A stretch of DNA of 12,601 bases from assembly GCA_934589665.1 (NCBI GenBank), contig CAKTOJ010000044.1, positions 1 to 12,601 on the forward strand, written 5' to 3'. Below are positions 5,844 through 12,601 of the stretch, piece by piece (within the stretch, counting starts at the first letter, position 1; every line of letters starts with the position of its first letter). Both the position numbers and the translations under genes were made by a program. Below the pieces are notes generated by a model that did not search any database, was not told the DNA's origin, and saw only the letters and a list, made by a program, of their open reading frames with translations. Source of the DNA: an uncultured Oscillospiraceae bacterium (lineage in GTDB: Bacteria; Bacillota; Clostridia; Oscillospirales; Oscillospiraceae).

Positions 5844-6148
5844 CGTTTTGGCTCCGGTAGTTCCGCATACATTGCATCCAGCAATCCTGTCAAAGCCGCC
5901 GGATCGTCCACAATGTCGGCCATCAGCATCTCCTTAGCCCCCGGATAGGGCGCCTCGCGGGACGCTCCCGGCAGATGCGCGGCCGCGGCGGGCACCGGCT
6001 TGACGAGAAGCCGGTCATCGTAGATCCCACCCACGACCTTCCCGCGGTAATAGAGGACGAATTCACCCATCATTGCCCGATAGGTGATCCCCTCCAGTCC
6101 GGAGAGCTGATCTAAAACAAACTGCAAATATGTTCTGCTCGAAGCCAT
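5825..6148 (-). CDS. TfoX/Sxy N-terminal domain protein
   Basis: A 107-residue protein made of a single TfoX N-terminal-like domain: SSRTYLQFVLDQL (3-15), then ITYRAMMGEFVLYYRGKVVG (21-40), GGIYDDRLLVKP (40-51) and a helical second half with YPGAKEMLMADIVDD (68-82). E. coli TfoX/Sxy, the competence regulator, is about twice as long with an extra C-terminal domain that is absent here. Stand-alone N-domain proteins are common in Firmicutes and their role is not known to me. ATG 6148 is 4 nt after the glnS stop, with AAGG (6158-6161) 9 nt upstream inside the end of glnS, so it is probably translated from the glnS mRNA. Its 3' end is built into the terminator: the stop is in the hairpin loop and the last codons use the A-run and stem. 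A longer in-frame extension upstream only overlaps glnS and is rejected. Confidence 0.8.
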   Translation of the reverse strand: MASSRTYLQFVLDQLSGLEGITYRAMMGEFVLYYRGKVVGGIYDDRLLVKPVPAAAAHLPGASREAPYPGAKEMLMADIVDDPAALTGLLDAMYAELPEPKRKKSGS

Positions 6149-6152
6149 CCGC

Positions 6153-7886
6153 TCAGACCTTGAAGCTGTCCTTAAGCGTAACGGAGCGGTTGAATACCAG
6201 ATGATCGGCGGAGCAGTCGCGGTTATCCAGGCAGAAATAGCCCAGACGCATAAACTGGAAGCTCGGAGCCGTCTTTCCCTTCTTCTCCGTCCGGTCGTAG
6301 GCCGCAGCCACATCGCGCATGCGCGCTTCGACCTTGCAGCCGGTGAGCACCTCAAGCGAATCGGGATTCATGCAGGCAAGGAAGTCCTTGTCCGCACCAT
6401 CAGGCGCGGGATCGCTGAAGAGCTCGCTGTACACGCGCACCTCGGCATCAATGGCCGTGGCGGCATCGACCCAGTGGATCGTCGCACCCTTGACCTTGCG
6501 CCCATCGGCAGGATCGCCGCCGCGGGAGTCGGGGTCATACTCGGCGGCAACTTCAATCACATTGCCGTTTTCGTCCGTTTCATAGCCAACGCACTTGATC
6601 AGATATGCGCCTTTCAGGCGGCACTCCGGACCGCCGGGGAACAGACGCTTATATTTGGGGATCGGCTCAGCCATAAAGTCGTCCGCCTCGATCCAGCACT
6701 CACGGGAGAAGGTGATCTCGTGCGTGCCGGAGGTGGGATCGGTGGGATTGTTCTCGACCGAGAAGGTCTCGCTCTTTCCCTCCGGATAATTCGTGATCAC
6801 AAGCTTGACCGGATGCAGCACGCCCATCGTGCGCTCGGCAGAAGCGTTGAGATCCTCGCGCAGGCAGTGCTCAAGGAAGCCGTATTCGACCACGCTCGCG
6901 CTCTTGGCCACGCCGATGCGATCGCAGAAATTGCGGATGGAGCGGGGCGTGAAGCCCCGGCGGCGCAGGCCGCAGAGCGTCGGCATCCGCGGATCGTCCC
7001 AGCCGGAGACGATCCCCTCCTCCACGAGCTTTCTGAGCTTGCGCTTGCTCATCACCGTGTGATCGATGCCAAGGCGGGCAAACTCGATCTGGCGGGGCTT
7101 GCAGGGCGCGGAAACATTGTTCACCACCCAGTCGTAGAGCGGGCGGTGCGCCTCAAACTCCAGCGAGCAGAGCGAGTGCGTGATGCCCTCAAGCGCGTCC
7201 TGAATGGGGTGGGCAAAGTCGTACATCGGGTAGATACACCACTTGTCGCCCTGGCGGTGGTGGTGCATGTAGCGGATGCGGTAAATAACCGGATCACGCA
7301 TGTTGAAGTTGCCGCTGGCCAGATCAATCTTCGCGCGCAGCGTGCGGCTGCCCTCGGGAAACTCGCCGTTTTTCATGCGCTCAAAGAGATCAAGATTCTC
7401 CTCCACATCGCGGTCGCGGTAGGGGGAAACGGCGGGCTTGCCGATGTCGCCGCGGTACTCCTTCGCCTGCTCGGGTGTCAAATCGCAGACATAGGCAAGG
7501 CCCTTCTTGATAAGCTCCACGGCATACTCATAGTCCTTTTCAAAGTAGTCGCTGCCGTAGAAAAAGCGGTCGCCCCAGTCAAAGCCCAGCCAGTGAATAT
7601 CCTCCTTGATGGCGTCGACGAACTCAACATCCTCCTTGGTGGGGTTGGTGTCGTCCATGCGGAGGTTGCACAATCCGCCGAAGCGCTCGGCAGTGCCGAA
7701 GTCAATGGTCAACGCCTTGCAGTGGCCGATGTGCAGATAGCCGTTCGGCTCAGGCGGAAAACGGGTGTGAACCTGCTGGCCCTGGAAGCGACCACCCTCC
7801 GCAATGTCTTCTTCGATGAAGGCGTCAATAAAGTTTTTGCCCTCGCTCTCGCTTTCGGCGGCGGGCACTTTGACTTCCTCAGCCAT
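6153..7886 (-). CDS. glnS: Glutaminyl-tRNA synthetase
   Basis: Class I aminoacyl-tRNA synthetase that charges tRNA-Gln directly with glutamine in the cytoplasm. The 577 residues (E. coli GlnRS about 554) contain the HIGH motif in PPEPNGYLHIGHCKA (44-58), the GlnRS-type NLRMDDTNP (74-82), YPMYDFAHPIQDALEGITH (219-237), FEAHRPLYDW (244-253), the KMSKS equivalent VMSKRKL (278-284) and GWDDPRMPTLCGLRRRG (296-312). The beta-barrel anticodon domains follow, ending FNRSVTLKDSF. VMSKR and the DFAHPIQDA segment mark it as GlnRS rather than GluRS. ATG 7886 has AAAGGA (7897-7902) 10 nt upstream. It has its own promoter inside the end of rnmV and is followed at 4 nt by the tfoX-like gene. Many Firmicutes lack GlnRS and use GatCAB amidation, so its presence suggests an acquired direct route. 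No T-box leader is present. Confidence 0.98.
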   Translation of the reverse strand: MAEEVKVPAAESESEGKNFIDAFIEEDIAEGGRFQGQQVHTRFPPEPNGYLHIGHCKALTIDFGTAERFGGLCNLRMDDTNPTKEDVEFVDAIKEDIHWLGFDWGDRFFYGSDYFEKDYEYAVELIKKGLAYVCDLTPEQAKEYRGDIGKPAVSPYRDRDVEENLDLFERMKNGEFPEGSRTLRAKIDLASGNFNMRDPVIYRIRYMHHHRQGDKWCIYPMYDFAHPIQDALEGITHSLCSLEFEAHRPLYDWVVNNVSAPCKPRQIEFARLGIDHTVMSKRKLRKLVEEGIVSGWDDPRMPTLCGLRRRGFTPRSIRNFCDRIGVAKSASVVEYGFLEHCLREDLNASAERTMGVLHPVKLVITNYPEGKSETFSVENNPTDPTSGTHEITFSRECWIEADDFMAEPIPKYKRLFPGGPECRLKGAYLIKCVGYETDENGNVIEVAAEYDPDSRGGDPADGRKVKGATIHWVDAATAIDAEVRVYSELFSDPAPDGADKDFLACMNPDSLEVLTGCKVEARMRDVAAAYDRTEKKGKTAPSFQFMRLGYFCLDNRDCSADHLVFNRSVTLKDSFKV

Positions 7887-7908
7887 GTTGATTCATTCCT
7901 TTCTTTGC

Positions 7909-7924
7909 GCCTGATCGGTCAGGC
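7909..7924 (-). promoter_or_regulatory. 5'-end hairpin in the glnS leader
   Basis: On the minus strand GCCTGA and TCAGGC form a perfect 6-bp stem with a CCGA tetraloop. With transcription starting near 7931 the hairpin begins about 7 nt from the 5' end of the glnS mRNA and ends just before the ribosome binding site. There is no U-tract, so it is not a terminator. It may stabilise the mRNA 5' end. Confidence 0.35.
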
Positions 7925-7937
7925 AGAATAATGTTTG

Positions 7938-7966
7938 ATTATAGTCCTTTTATCCCCTGTTTGCAA
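7938..7966 (-). promoter_or_regulatory. Sigma-A-type promoter of glnS
   Basis: On the minus strand -35 TTGCAA (7961-7966) and -10 TATAAT (7938-7943) are 17 bp apart. The -35 box lies within the last codons of rnmV. Transcription would start near 7931, 45 nt upstream of the glnS start, so glnS can be expressed independently of the comEC-holA-rnmV transcript, although no terminator separates them. Confidence 0.78.
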
Positions 7967-8552
7967 GGATTTTATTGCACGTCTCGACGAGTTGTTCGCG
8001 CGTCGTCAGGCACCCGAGCACATCGAGCAGTGCCCCGGTAGAAAGATGCTCCGGCAGTGCGAGCTCCTTGAGCAGCGCGGCGCGGCGGGCCTTACCCCCC
8101 GGTCCAATCAGTCCAAGCTCCATTAAATCAGCATATGTCAAGGGATTTCGTTTGACAGATTCCTCCTGCTCAAAGGTCGCTCCCGACGCGCGCAGCGCGT
8201 CCAGCAGCACCTCCGGACGCATCCCCTCAACGCCGAGCTTGCCCTCCTTGCCCGCCGTGCGCTTGCGCTTTTCCTTGCCGTACACGTCGGGAACATAAGC
8301 GTGGAGTACACGTCCGCTCTGGATGCTCCCCTTGAGATGATTGCGGATCACAAAGCCCGCGCCATCCGGATCGGTGAAGAGAATGATGCCGCACGTCTCC
8401 GCCAGACGGCGCAGCAGCGCCGTCTTTTCCCGGTCATTGAATATGCCGAAGCCGCCCAGCTCCAGAATGGACGCGTCCACGACCTGCGAGAGCGTGTTTT
8501 TATCATACCGGCCCTCGACCACGATCGTCTCTTTGATTTTCGGTTTCTTCAT
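7950..8552 (-). CDS. rnmV: Ribonuclease M5 (5S rRNA maturation)
   Basis: RNase M5 makes the final cuts that release mature 5S rRNA from its precursor, acting with ribosomal protein L18 in Bacillus. The 200-residue protein begins with a TOPRIM domain: IVVEGRYD (10-17) with the catalytic Glu13, and LFTDPDGAGFVIR (58-70) with the Asp pair of the DPD motif. The typical GVEG follows near 108-111, then an all-helical C-terminal region (about 115-200) like that of M5 proteins. ATG 8552 is preferred over GTG 8558: AAGG (8560-8563) is 7 nt from ATG 8552 but would be almost touching the GTG. It begins 2 nt after the holA stop and so is probably co-translated with it. The common neighbour ksgA is absent here. 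Confidence 0.9.
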   Translation of the reverse strand: MKKPKIKETIVVEGRYDKNTLSQVVDASILELGGFGIFNDREKTALLRRLAETCGIILFTDPDGAGFVIRNHLKGSIQSGRVLHAYVPDVYGKEKRKRTAGKEGKLGVEGMRPEVLLDALRASGATFEQEESVKRNPLTYADLMELGLIGPGGKARRAALLKELALPEHLSTGALLDVLGCLTTREQLVETCNKILANRG

Positions 8553-8554
8553 CG

Positions 8555-9598
8555 TCACACCTTCTGTGCCAGCTCCATAACCAGCAGCTTGAGCTCGCCC
8601 TCGCGGTCGATGCCCTTCTCGCTCTTCATGCGCCGGTCAAGCTTCTGGCAGAGCGCAAGGCTGCGCTCGCACCATTCATGCGTTGTCTTTCGCGCTGCGT
8701 CGAGCAGCAGCCGCGCGGGATAGTCCGAACGCATGCCCCACAGATCCATCAGCCAAAGCCTGTCCTTCCCCGATTCGATCGCAAGGCGGGCCGTGTAGAG
8801 CCGCCGAAGCTCCTTTGCGATCACGCCGAGGATCATGATGGGCTCCTCCTGCTTTTTAAGAAGCTGGCCGAGAAGCTCGCTTGCGCGGTCATAGTTTCCC
8901 TTCGTCACAGCGCTCGTCATGTCGAATACCACCGCGTCGAGCACCGGATCGGCCACCGCGTTGATGTCCTCAACCGTCACGCTCTTTCCCTTGGCATAGG
9001 CGCCGATCTTCTCGATCTCCGGCACAAGGCCTGTCATCAGGCTGCCGCAGGTGAACATCAGATGCTCTGCCGTGCGCGTGTCGATATCGTGCCCCGTCGC
9101 GCGGAAGCGGCGCGCGATCCAGTTGATGAGGTCGCTTCGCTCCTGCGGCTCGAACTTGACCTCCTGCGCCTTGCCGGAGAGCGCAGCATAGAGCTTTTTA
9201 TATGTCTTGTTCGGCTTATACTCCACCAGATCGTAAACGAAGATCAGGCAGCAGTATTCCGGGAAGTCACCCAGCAGCGCAATGAGCTTTGTCCGCTGCT
9301 CCTCGCCGAGCTTATACAAATCACAGTCCGTGACGACGATCAGCGTGCGCTCGGCCATCATCGGCATCGCCTCGGTCATTTCGGCAAGCTCCTCCATCGT
9401 CAGGCCCTTGCCGGAGACGCGGTGGAAGTTGAACTCCTCGAACCCCGCCGGAACCAGCTTTTTCTGTAACTCTTTGAGGTAGTATTCACGCAGATAGCTC
9501 TCCTCGCCGTAGAAAATATATAGCTCGCCGAGCGTGCCCGCAGCGAGATCGGCCTTGAGCTTCTGGTAGCCCTTCACACTTGTTTTCTTTTCCGCCAT
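8555..9598 (-). CDS. holA: DNA polymerase III subunit delta
   Basis: Delta subunit of the clamp loader, the wrench that opens the beta sliding clamp for loading onto primed DNA. The 347 residues have the usual length (E. coli HolA 343). GELYIFYGEESYLREYYLKE (24-43) is the characteristic N-terminal segment, AMPMMAERTLIVV (77-89) follows, and the middle (GSLMTGLVPEIEKIGAYA, about residues 186-203) and the C-terminal part with EEPIMILGVIAKELRRLY are typical of the helical collar domain. Delta lacks the Walker motif of the motor subunits, and none is seen. ATG 9598 is preferred over the upstream in-frame TTG 9610: GAGGA (9604-9608) is 5 nt from the ATG, and the TTG overlaps that site. The start is 8 nt after the comEC stop, and comEC-holA is a conserved pair in Firmicutes. 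Confidence 0.95.
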   Translation of the reverse strand: MAEKKTSVKGYQKLKADLAAGTLGELYIFYGEESYLREYYLKELQKKLVPAGFEEFNFHRVSGKGLTMEELAEMTEAMPMMAERTLIVVTDCDLYKLGEEQRTKLIALLGDFPEYCCLIFVYDLVEYKPNKTYKKLYAALSGKAQEVKFEPQERSDLINWIARRFRATGHDIDTRTAEHLMFTCGSLMTGLVPEIEKIGAYAKGKSVTVEDINAVADPVLDAVVFDMTSAVTKGNYDRASELLGQLLKKQEEPIMILGVIAKELRRLYTARLAIESGKDRLWLMDLWGMRSDYPARLLLDAARKTTHEWCERSLALCQKLDRRMKSEKGIDREGELKLLVMELAQKV

Positions 9599-9606
9599 AG
9601 TATTCC

Positions 9607-11850
9607 TCAATTCACTCTGATATGAATATTTCCCTGCAGATCCGTCCGGTACACGGACACGCCCGCGTCCGTCAGGCGCAGCAGCGCCTCTTCGGTCGGA
9701 TGGCCGTAGCTGTTGTTTCCGACGCTCACCACGCCGACCTCCGGCGCAGTCATCTCCAGCAGCTCCGTACTCGTGGAGTAGCGCGAACCATGATGGCCGA
9801 CAAGCAGAACCTCAATGTCCGACATTGAATACGTGTCGAGCAAAAGCCGCTCCGTTTCGCTGTCCATGTCGCCGGTGATGAGCGTGTCAAATTCTCCCGC
9901 CGTACATAGAACGGTCAGACCCAGTTCGTTTGCATCGCCCTCGCCCACAGGCGGATAGACTGTCAGTTTGGCGCCGCCGAGCGCGGCAGTCGTCTCCTCC
10001 GTCACATAGCGCACAGGCACTCCGTAACGCTCCGCGAGCGCAAGCACAGCGGTCTTTTCGCCCTCTTCCTCAGCGATATCCGGCAGATACAGCGCATCCA
10101 CGCGCATCCGCGAGAACAGCTCGGCAAGACCGTTGGCATGGTCGGCATGATAATGCGTGAGCACGACCGCGTCCAGACTGCGGATTCCGGCGCTGGAGAA
10201 ATAATCTCCCGCAACACCACCCGCGCCGATGTAGGAATTGCTGCTGCCGCAGTCCACAAGCGCGCCGTGTCCGTGCGAGATGAACGCGACGCTCTCTCCC
10301 TGTCCGACATCGAGCGCTGTAACGTGCAGTGTGCCGCGCTCAAAGCGCGCGGCGTTCGCCCAAACGGTGAAGACGAGTGTCAATACGGCAAGCGTGACCG
10401 CCGCATGATAGCGGTATCTTCCCCGCCGTGTGATCACGCACACCGCAAACAGCGCATAGACATAGACCAGCCACAGCACGGAAAGGGTCGAGTTGAAGTA
10501 AAGCGCGTAAAACGGCAGCCGGACGATCCAGCCCGTAACCGTGAGCACAAAGCGGATACCGAGCGTCGCCGGTACGGCGGCAAACGGTGCAGCCGCCGGA
10601 AAAAGCATCGACACCAGCACACCGAGCAGTCCGGCGGCAAAGGTCAGGCTCACCACCCACAGGCAGATGAGATTGCTCAAAAACGCCGCGAACGAAAGAT
10701 TCCCAAAATACCATGCGCACAGCGGCGTGGAAAACACTGTCGCACCCAGCGTAGTGGCAAACGAAATCAGGATCGGACGCAGCAGCCGGTTTTTCGTCCG
10801 GATGCGCTCCGTCAAATACGGCGTAAGGCTGGCAAGACCCGCCACCGCCGCAAAGGAGAGCTGAAGACTGATGCTGGCAATGGCAAAAGGATTCTTCAAC
10901 AGCAGCAGTCCCAGCGCGAAAAGCACCGAGGTTGGCGGATCGCTCTCCCGCCCGAACAACGGCGCAATCTGCGTCATCGAGATCATAGTGACCGCACGCA
11001 GCACGCTCGGCGACGCGCCGGTCATAAGCGCATAAAGAAGCAGCAGCGCAATCGTCACTGCACAGCGCACACGGCGGTGCACCGGACGCAGCAGAGCATC
11101 CAGAAGCGCGGCAAGAAACGCGCAGTGCAGGCCGGAGACGGCCATGATATGGTAGATCCCCGCCTCGGAAAGCCGCGTCGAATCACCTTCGTCCAACCGG
11201 CTCTTGTCACCAAGCAGCAATGCATGCAGGAATCCGGACTCCCGCTCTCCGAAGCTCCGGTCAAGCGTCTCCCCGAGCGCGCGGGCCATGCGCTGCGGTG
11301 CATAGCGCAGCGCACCAGCATTTCCCTCTTCATATTCCGGCTCACCTCTGCTGTAGAGCAGAAGATAGACACCCTTAGCGGTAAAACTGCGCAGCTCGTC
11401 CCCTGATTCTGTTGGGTCAACCGCACTGTGAAAGGCGACCTCGTCAGTCACTCGCTGTCCCGGTTCAAGCGTCAGGAGCGATGTGTCGCCGTAGTAAGCC
11501 GCATAACCGTGCACGCCGCGGTCGAGAATACAGACCGTCACCTTTGCGCCGTACTTCGTCTCCTTTGCGTAGCCGCAAAGCTCCATCGTCACGCACTCCT
11601 GACCTCCGGCCAGCGCCTCGTTCGGTTCGGCGATCAAACGGATGCACAGCGCGTTATACAAAAGCGCGAACGCACAGGCGGCTGTGCACAAGAACACCGT
11701 TCTTCTCCGTGCGCCGTGTGCCGCAAAGCCAATCAGCCCTGCAAGGCAGACTGCCAGCGCCGCAGCCGGAAGCGCAGATGTCGGCAGCACATACTGCGCT
11801 GCTGCACAGCCAAGGGCAAAGGCGGCGCAGAGGATCGCAAGCGGGCGCAT
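9607..11850 (-). CDS. comEC: DNA internalization/competence channel ComEC/Rec2
   Basis: Inner-membrane channel that passes single-stranded DNA into the cell during natural transformation. The 747 residues hold the three usual parts. First come N-terminal membrane segments and a soluble OB-like region (about 1-190). Next is the Competence domain with IYHIMAVSGLHCAF (233-246), SPSVLRAVTM (280-289) and about eight membrane helices up to about 500. Last is a C-terminal metallo-beta-lactamase-like domain: LDVGQGES (513-520), LTHYHADH (564-571), ITGDMD (658-663), LVGHHGSRYST (683-693), SYGHPTEE (714-721). The metal-ligand residues of the last domain appear intact, so nuclease activity is possible. 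The start is ATG 11850, sharing one base with the xre stop (TGATG); GTG 11853, overlapping it by 4, is equally possible. No clear ribosome binding site is seen, so translation probably depends on coupling to xre. Confidence 0.96.
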   Translation of the reverse strand: MRPLAILCAAFALGCAAAQYVLPTSALPAAALAVCLAGLIGFAAHGARRRTVFLCTAACAFALLYNALCIRLIAEPNEALAGGQECVTMELCGYAKETKYGAKVTVCILDRGVHGYAAYYGDTSLLTLEPGQRVTDEVAFHSAVDPTESGDELRSFTAKGVYLLLYSRGEPEYEEGNAGALRYAPQRMARALGETLDRSFGERESGFLHALLLGDKSRLDEGDSTRLSEAGIYHIMAVSGLHCAFLAALLDALLRPVHRRVRCAVTIALLLLYALMTGASPSVLRAVTMISMTQIAPLFGRESDPPTSVLFALGLLLLKNPFAIASISLQLSFAAVAGLASLTPYLTERIRTKNRLLRPILISFATTLGATVFSTPLCAWYFGNLSFAAFLSNLICLWVVSLTFAAGLLGVLVSMLFPAAAPFAAVPATLGIRFVLTVTGWIVRLPFYALYFNSTLSVLWLVYVYALFAVCVITRRGRYRYHAAVTLAVLTLVFTVWANAARFERGTLHVTALDVGQGESVAFISHGHGALVDCGSSNSYIGAGGVAGDYFSSAGIRSLDAVVLTHYHADHANGLAELFSRMRVDALYLPDIAEEEGEKTAVLALAERYGVPVRYVTEETTAALGGAKLTVYPPVGEGDANELGLTVLCTAGEFDTLITGDMDSETERLLLDTYSMSDIEVLLVGHHGSRYSTSTELLEMTAPEVGVVSVGNNSYGHPTEEALLRLTDAGVSVYRTDLQGNIHIRVN

Positions 11851-12053
11851 CACGGCTCGTCAGTCAGGCCGAGCAGATAGTCGGTGCTGACACCGTAATA
11901 CTCAGCCAGCTTGATGACCGCCCAAACAGGGATCTCACGCTCGCCCTTTTCATAACGCCAATAGACGTTGCGGTTCATATTCAGATAGGCCGCTATTTCA
12001 ATCTGCGTTTTGTCATGGTCGGCACGCAGATCTTCCAGCCGTTTGAAGTACAT
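11850..12053 (-). CDS. XRE-family helix-turn-helix regulator, co-translated with comEC
   Basis: A 67-residue DNA-binding protein consisting almost entirely of a Cro/C1-type helix-turn-helix: FKRLEDLRADHDKTQIEIAA (3-22), YLNMNRNVYWRYEKGEREIP (23-42), then AVIKLAEYYGVSTDYLLGLT (45-64), the usual XRE ending. The first two helices and YEKGER are well kept. ATG 12053 has AGAGGTGA (12058-12065) 4 nt upstream. Its stop overlaps the comEC start by 1 or 4 bases, so both proteins come from one mRNA, and the regulator probably controls its own operon, including comEC. Its target is unknown; a 12-bp palindrome lies just upstream (12076-12087). It could equally be a general regulator that happens to sit there. 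Confidence 0.93.
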   Translation of the reverse strand: MYFKRLEDLRADHDKTQIEIAAYLNMNRNVYWRYEKGEREIPVWAVIKLAEYYGVSTDYLLGLTDEP

Positions 12054-12075
12054 GGAATCACCTCTGAAATTATGC

Positions 12076-12087
12076 TACCATTTGGTA
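12076..12087. promoter_or_regulatory. Palindrome upstream of xre-comEC, candidate operator
   Basis: TACCA-TT-TGGTA is a perfect inverted repeat of 5-bp arms with a 2-bp centre, ending 23 nt before the xre start codon and 11 nt before its ribosome binding site. Small XRE proteins bind as dimers to palindromes of about this size and often repress themselves, so this is the obvious candidate site. It is present once only. The link is inferred from position. Confidence 0.35.
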
Positions 12088-12131
12088 ACAATTCCTTGCA
12101 GTTCTTCACCCATACGGTTGAAACCAGATTT

Positions 12132-12160
12132 ATGATACGGCAAGCCGTTCATTTTGATAA
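12132..12160 (-). promoter_or_regulatory. Possible promoter of xre-comEC-holA-rnmV
   Basis: On the minus strand TTATCA (12155-12160, 4 of 6 to TTGACA) and TATCAT (12132-12137, 5 of 6 to TATAAT) are 17 bp apart, giving a start near 12125 and a leader of about 70 nt that contains the 12076-12087 palindrome. The match is weak. It is the best pair I see between the yebC terminator and xre. Confidence 0.3.
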
Positions 12161-12180
12161 GATTATTTCGCCGTCCGTGC

Positions 12181-12214
12181 AAAAAAAAAAGGTATCTCCG
12201 GGGCGGAGATACCT
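12181..12214 (-). terminator. Intrinsic terminator of yebC
   Basis: Read on the minus strand, AGGTATCTCCG and CGGAGATACCT form an 11-bp perfect stem with a CCC loop, and ten Ts follow (12181-12190; the outermost base pair uses the first of them). It starts about 17 nt after the yebC stop and separates yebC from xre-comEC. Confidence 0.95.
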
Positions 12215-12231
12215 CTTTGTGCTGTACCGTT

Positions 12232-12601
12232 TTAGTCCTCGGTCTCCCAGTTGTGGTAGGTGTTCTGCACGTCTTCGTTGTCCTCGAGCATATCGAGCAG
12301 CTTTTCCATGTTCTTGATGTCCTCTTCGCTCGTGAGCTTGACGTAGGTCTGCGGAACAAGGCTGATGTCGGCGCTGACGAAGGTGTAGCCCTTGGCCTCC
12401 AGCGCGGCGATGACATCGTTGAAGGCGTCGGGATCGGTGGTAATCTCAAACACCGGGCCGTCAGCGGTGAAGTCGGCCGCACCGGCCTCGAGCGCGTCCA
12501 TCATCACGGTGTCCTCATCATAGTCGCCGTCCTCATTGTCGATGATGATGACGCCCTTGCGGTCGAACGACCAGCTCACGCAGCCCTGCGCGCCCATGCC
12601 C
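12232..12601 (-). CDS. yebC: YebC/PmpR family protein (5' end cut by window edge)
   Basis: The C-terminal 123 codons of a YebC/PmpR/TACO1-family protein. The family was named as a transcriptional regulator, and members have more recently been linked to translation of difficult proline stretches. The visible part starts at GMGAQGCVSWSFDRKGVI, the family's central motif (usually near residue 115-130 of about 240). It continues with EDTVMMDALEAGAADF, the acidic conserved helix, and VFEITTDPDAFNDVIAALEA, and ends in a Glu/Asp-rich segment (EEDIKNMEKLLDMLEDNEDV, then HNWETED). About half the protein is outside the window. It ends in its own strong terminator at 12181-12214, so it is not in the comEC operon. 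Confidence 0.95.
   Translation of the reverse strand, partial: GMGAQGCVSWSFDRKGVIIIDNEDGDYDEDTVMMDALEAGAADFTADGPVFEITTDPDAFNDVIAALEAKGYTFVSADISLVPQTYVKLTSEEDIKNMEKLLDMLEDNEDVQNTYHNWETED

Noticed and set aside
6201..7931. A 576-codon open frame on the plus strand opposite glnS
   Set aside because: It has no recognisable motif and no ribosome binding site, and it is fully antisense to an unmistakable GlnRS gene.
7887..7949. T-box or other tRNA-sensing leader for glnS
   Set aside because: The leader is only about 45 nt, with one small hairpin and none of the T-box conserved sequence.
10138..11406. A 422-codon plus-strand open frame opposite comEC
   Set aside because: The product is mostly Arg, Gln and His with no fold-like pattern. 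ComEC on the other strand is clear.
12069..12074. CATAAT as a -10 box for xre
   Set aside because: Transcription would start inside the xre ribosome binding site, and no -35 lies at the right distance.
12078..12152. A 25-codon minus-strand frame (MNGLPYHKSGFNRMGEELQG and onward) upstream of xre
   Set aside because: There is no ribosome binding site before its ATG and no family match. At this length it is easily chance, though a leader peptide cannot be ruled out.

Overview
The window reads as a chromosomal housekeeping segment of a spore-forming, moderately GC-rich member of the Clostridia, probably an Oscillospirales/Oscillospiraceae-type gut anaerobe. This is inferred from a sporulation sigma factor (sigG), a YlmC/YmxH-family sporulation protein, an RNase M5 gene, strong AGGAGG-type ribosome binding sites and intrinsic terminators. 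I see no insertion sequence, prophage, CRISPR array, tRNA or rRNA. Both ends cut a gene: tsf on the left loses its 3' end and yebC on the right loses its 5' end.

Layout. (1) 1-1487, minus strand: the rpsB-tsf operon (ribosomal protein S2, elongation factor Ts) with a near-consensus promoter and a roughly 100-nt leader. (2) 1488-1698: no protein gene, but on the plus strand a promoter-like element followed by a long bulged hairpin and T-rich tail, which could be a small RNA of about 85 nt. (3) 1699-1989, minus: ymxH/ylmC-type PRC-barrel gene. (4) 2112-3308, plus: gltS-family sodium/glutamate symporter with a very strong terminator. (5) 3489-4262, plus: sigG, apparently starting at a CTG codon, preceded by a sigma-F-like promoter and ended by a terminator that overlaps its stop codon. 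(6) 4416-5789, plus: a COG2509-type FAD-dependent dehydrogenase with its own TTGACA promoter. (7) A bidirectional terminator at about 5806-5843 separates this from a minus-strand block reading right to left: yebC (partial, own terminator), then xre - comEC - holA - rnmV packed with overlaps or gaps of 8 nt or less, then a fresh promoter and glnS - tfoX-like.

How the genes fit together: most encode the core information machinery (S2, EF-Ts, GlnRS, Pol III delta, RNase M5, YebC). SigG and YmxH belong to sporulation. ComEC with a co-translated XRE regulator is the DNA-uptake channel, and a TfoX N-domain protein lies at the far end of the same-strand block. I found no clearly new multi-gene system. 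The most useful leads are the orphan plus-strand RNA candidate near 1605-1689, the CTG start of sigG, the xre-comEC coupling and the cysteine cluster of the FAD protein.
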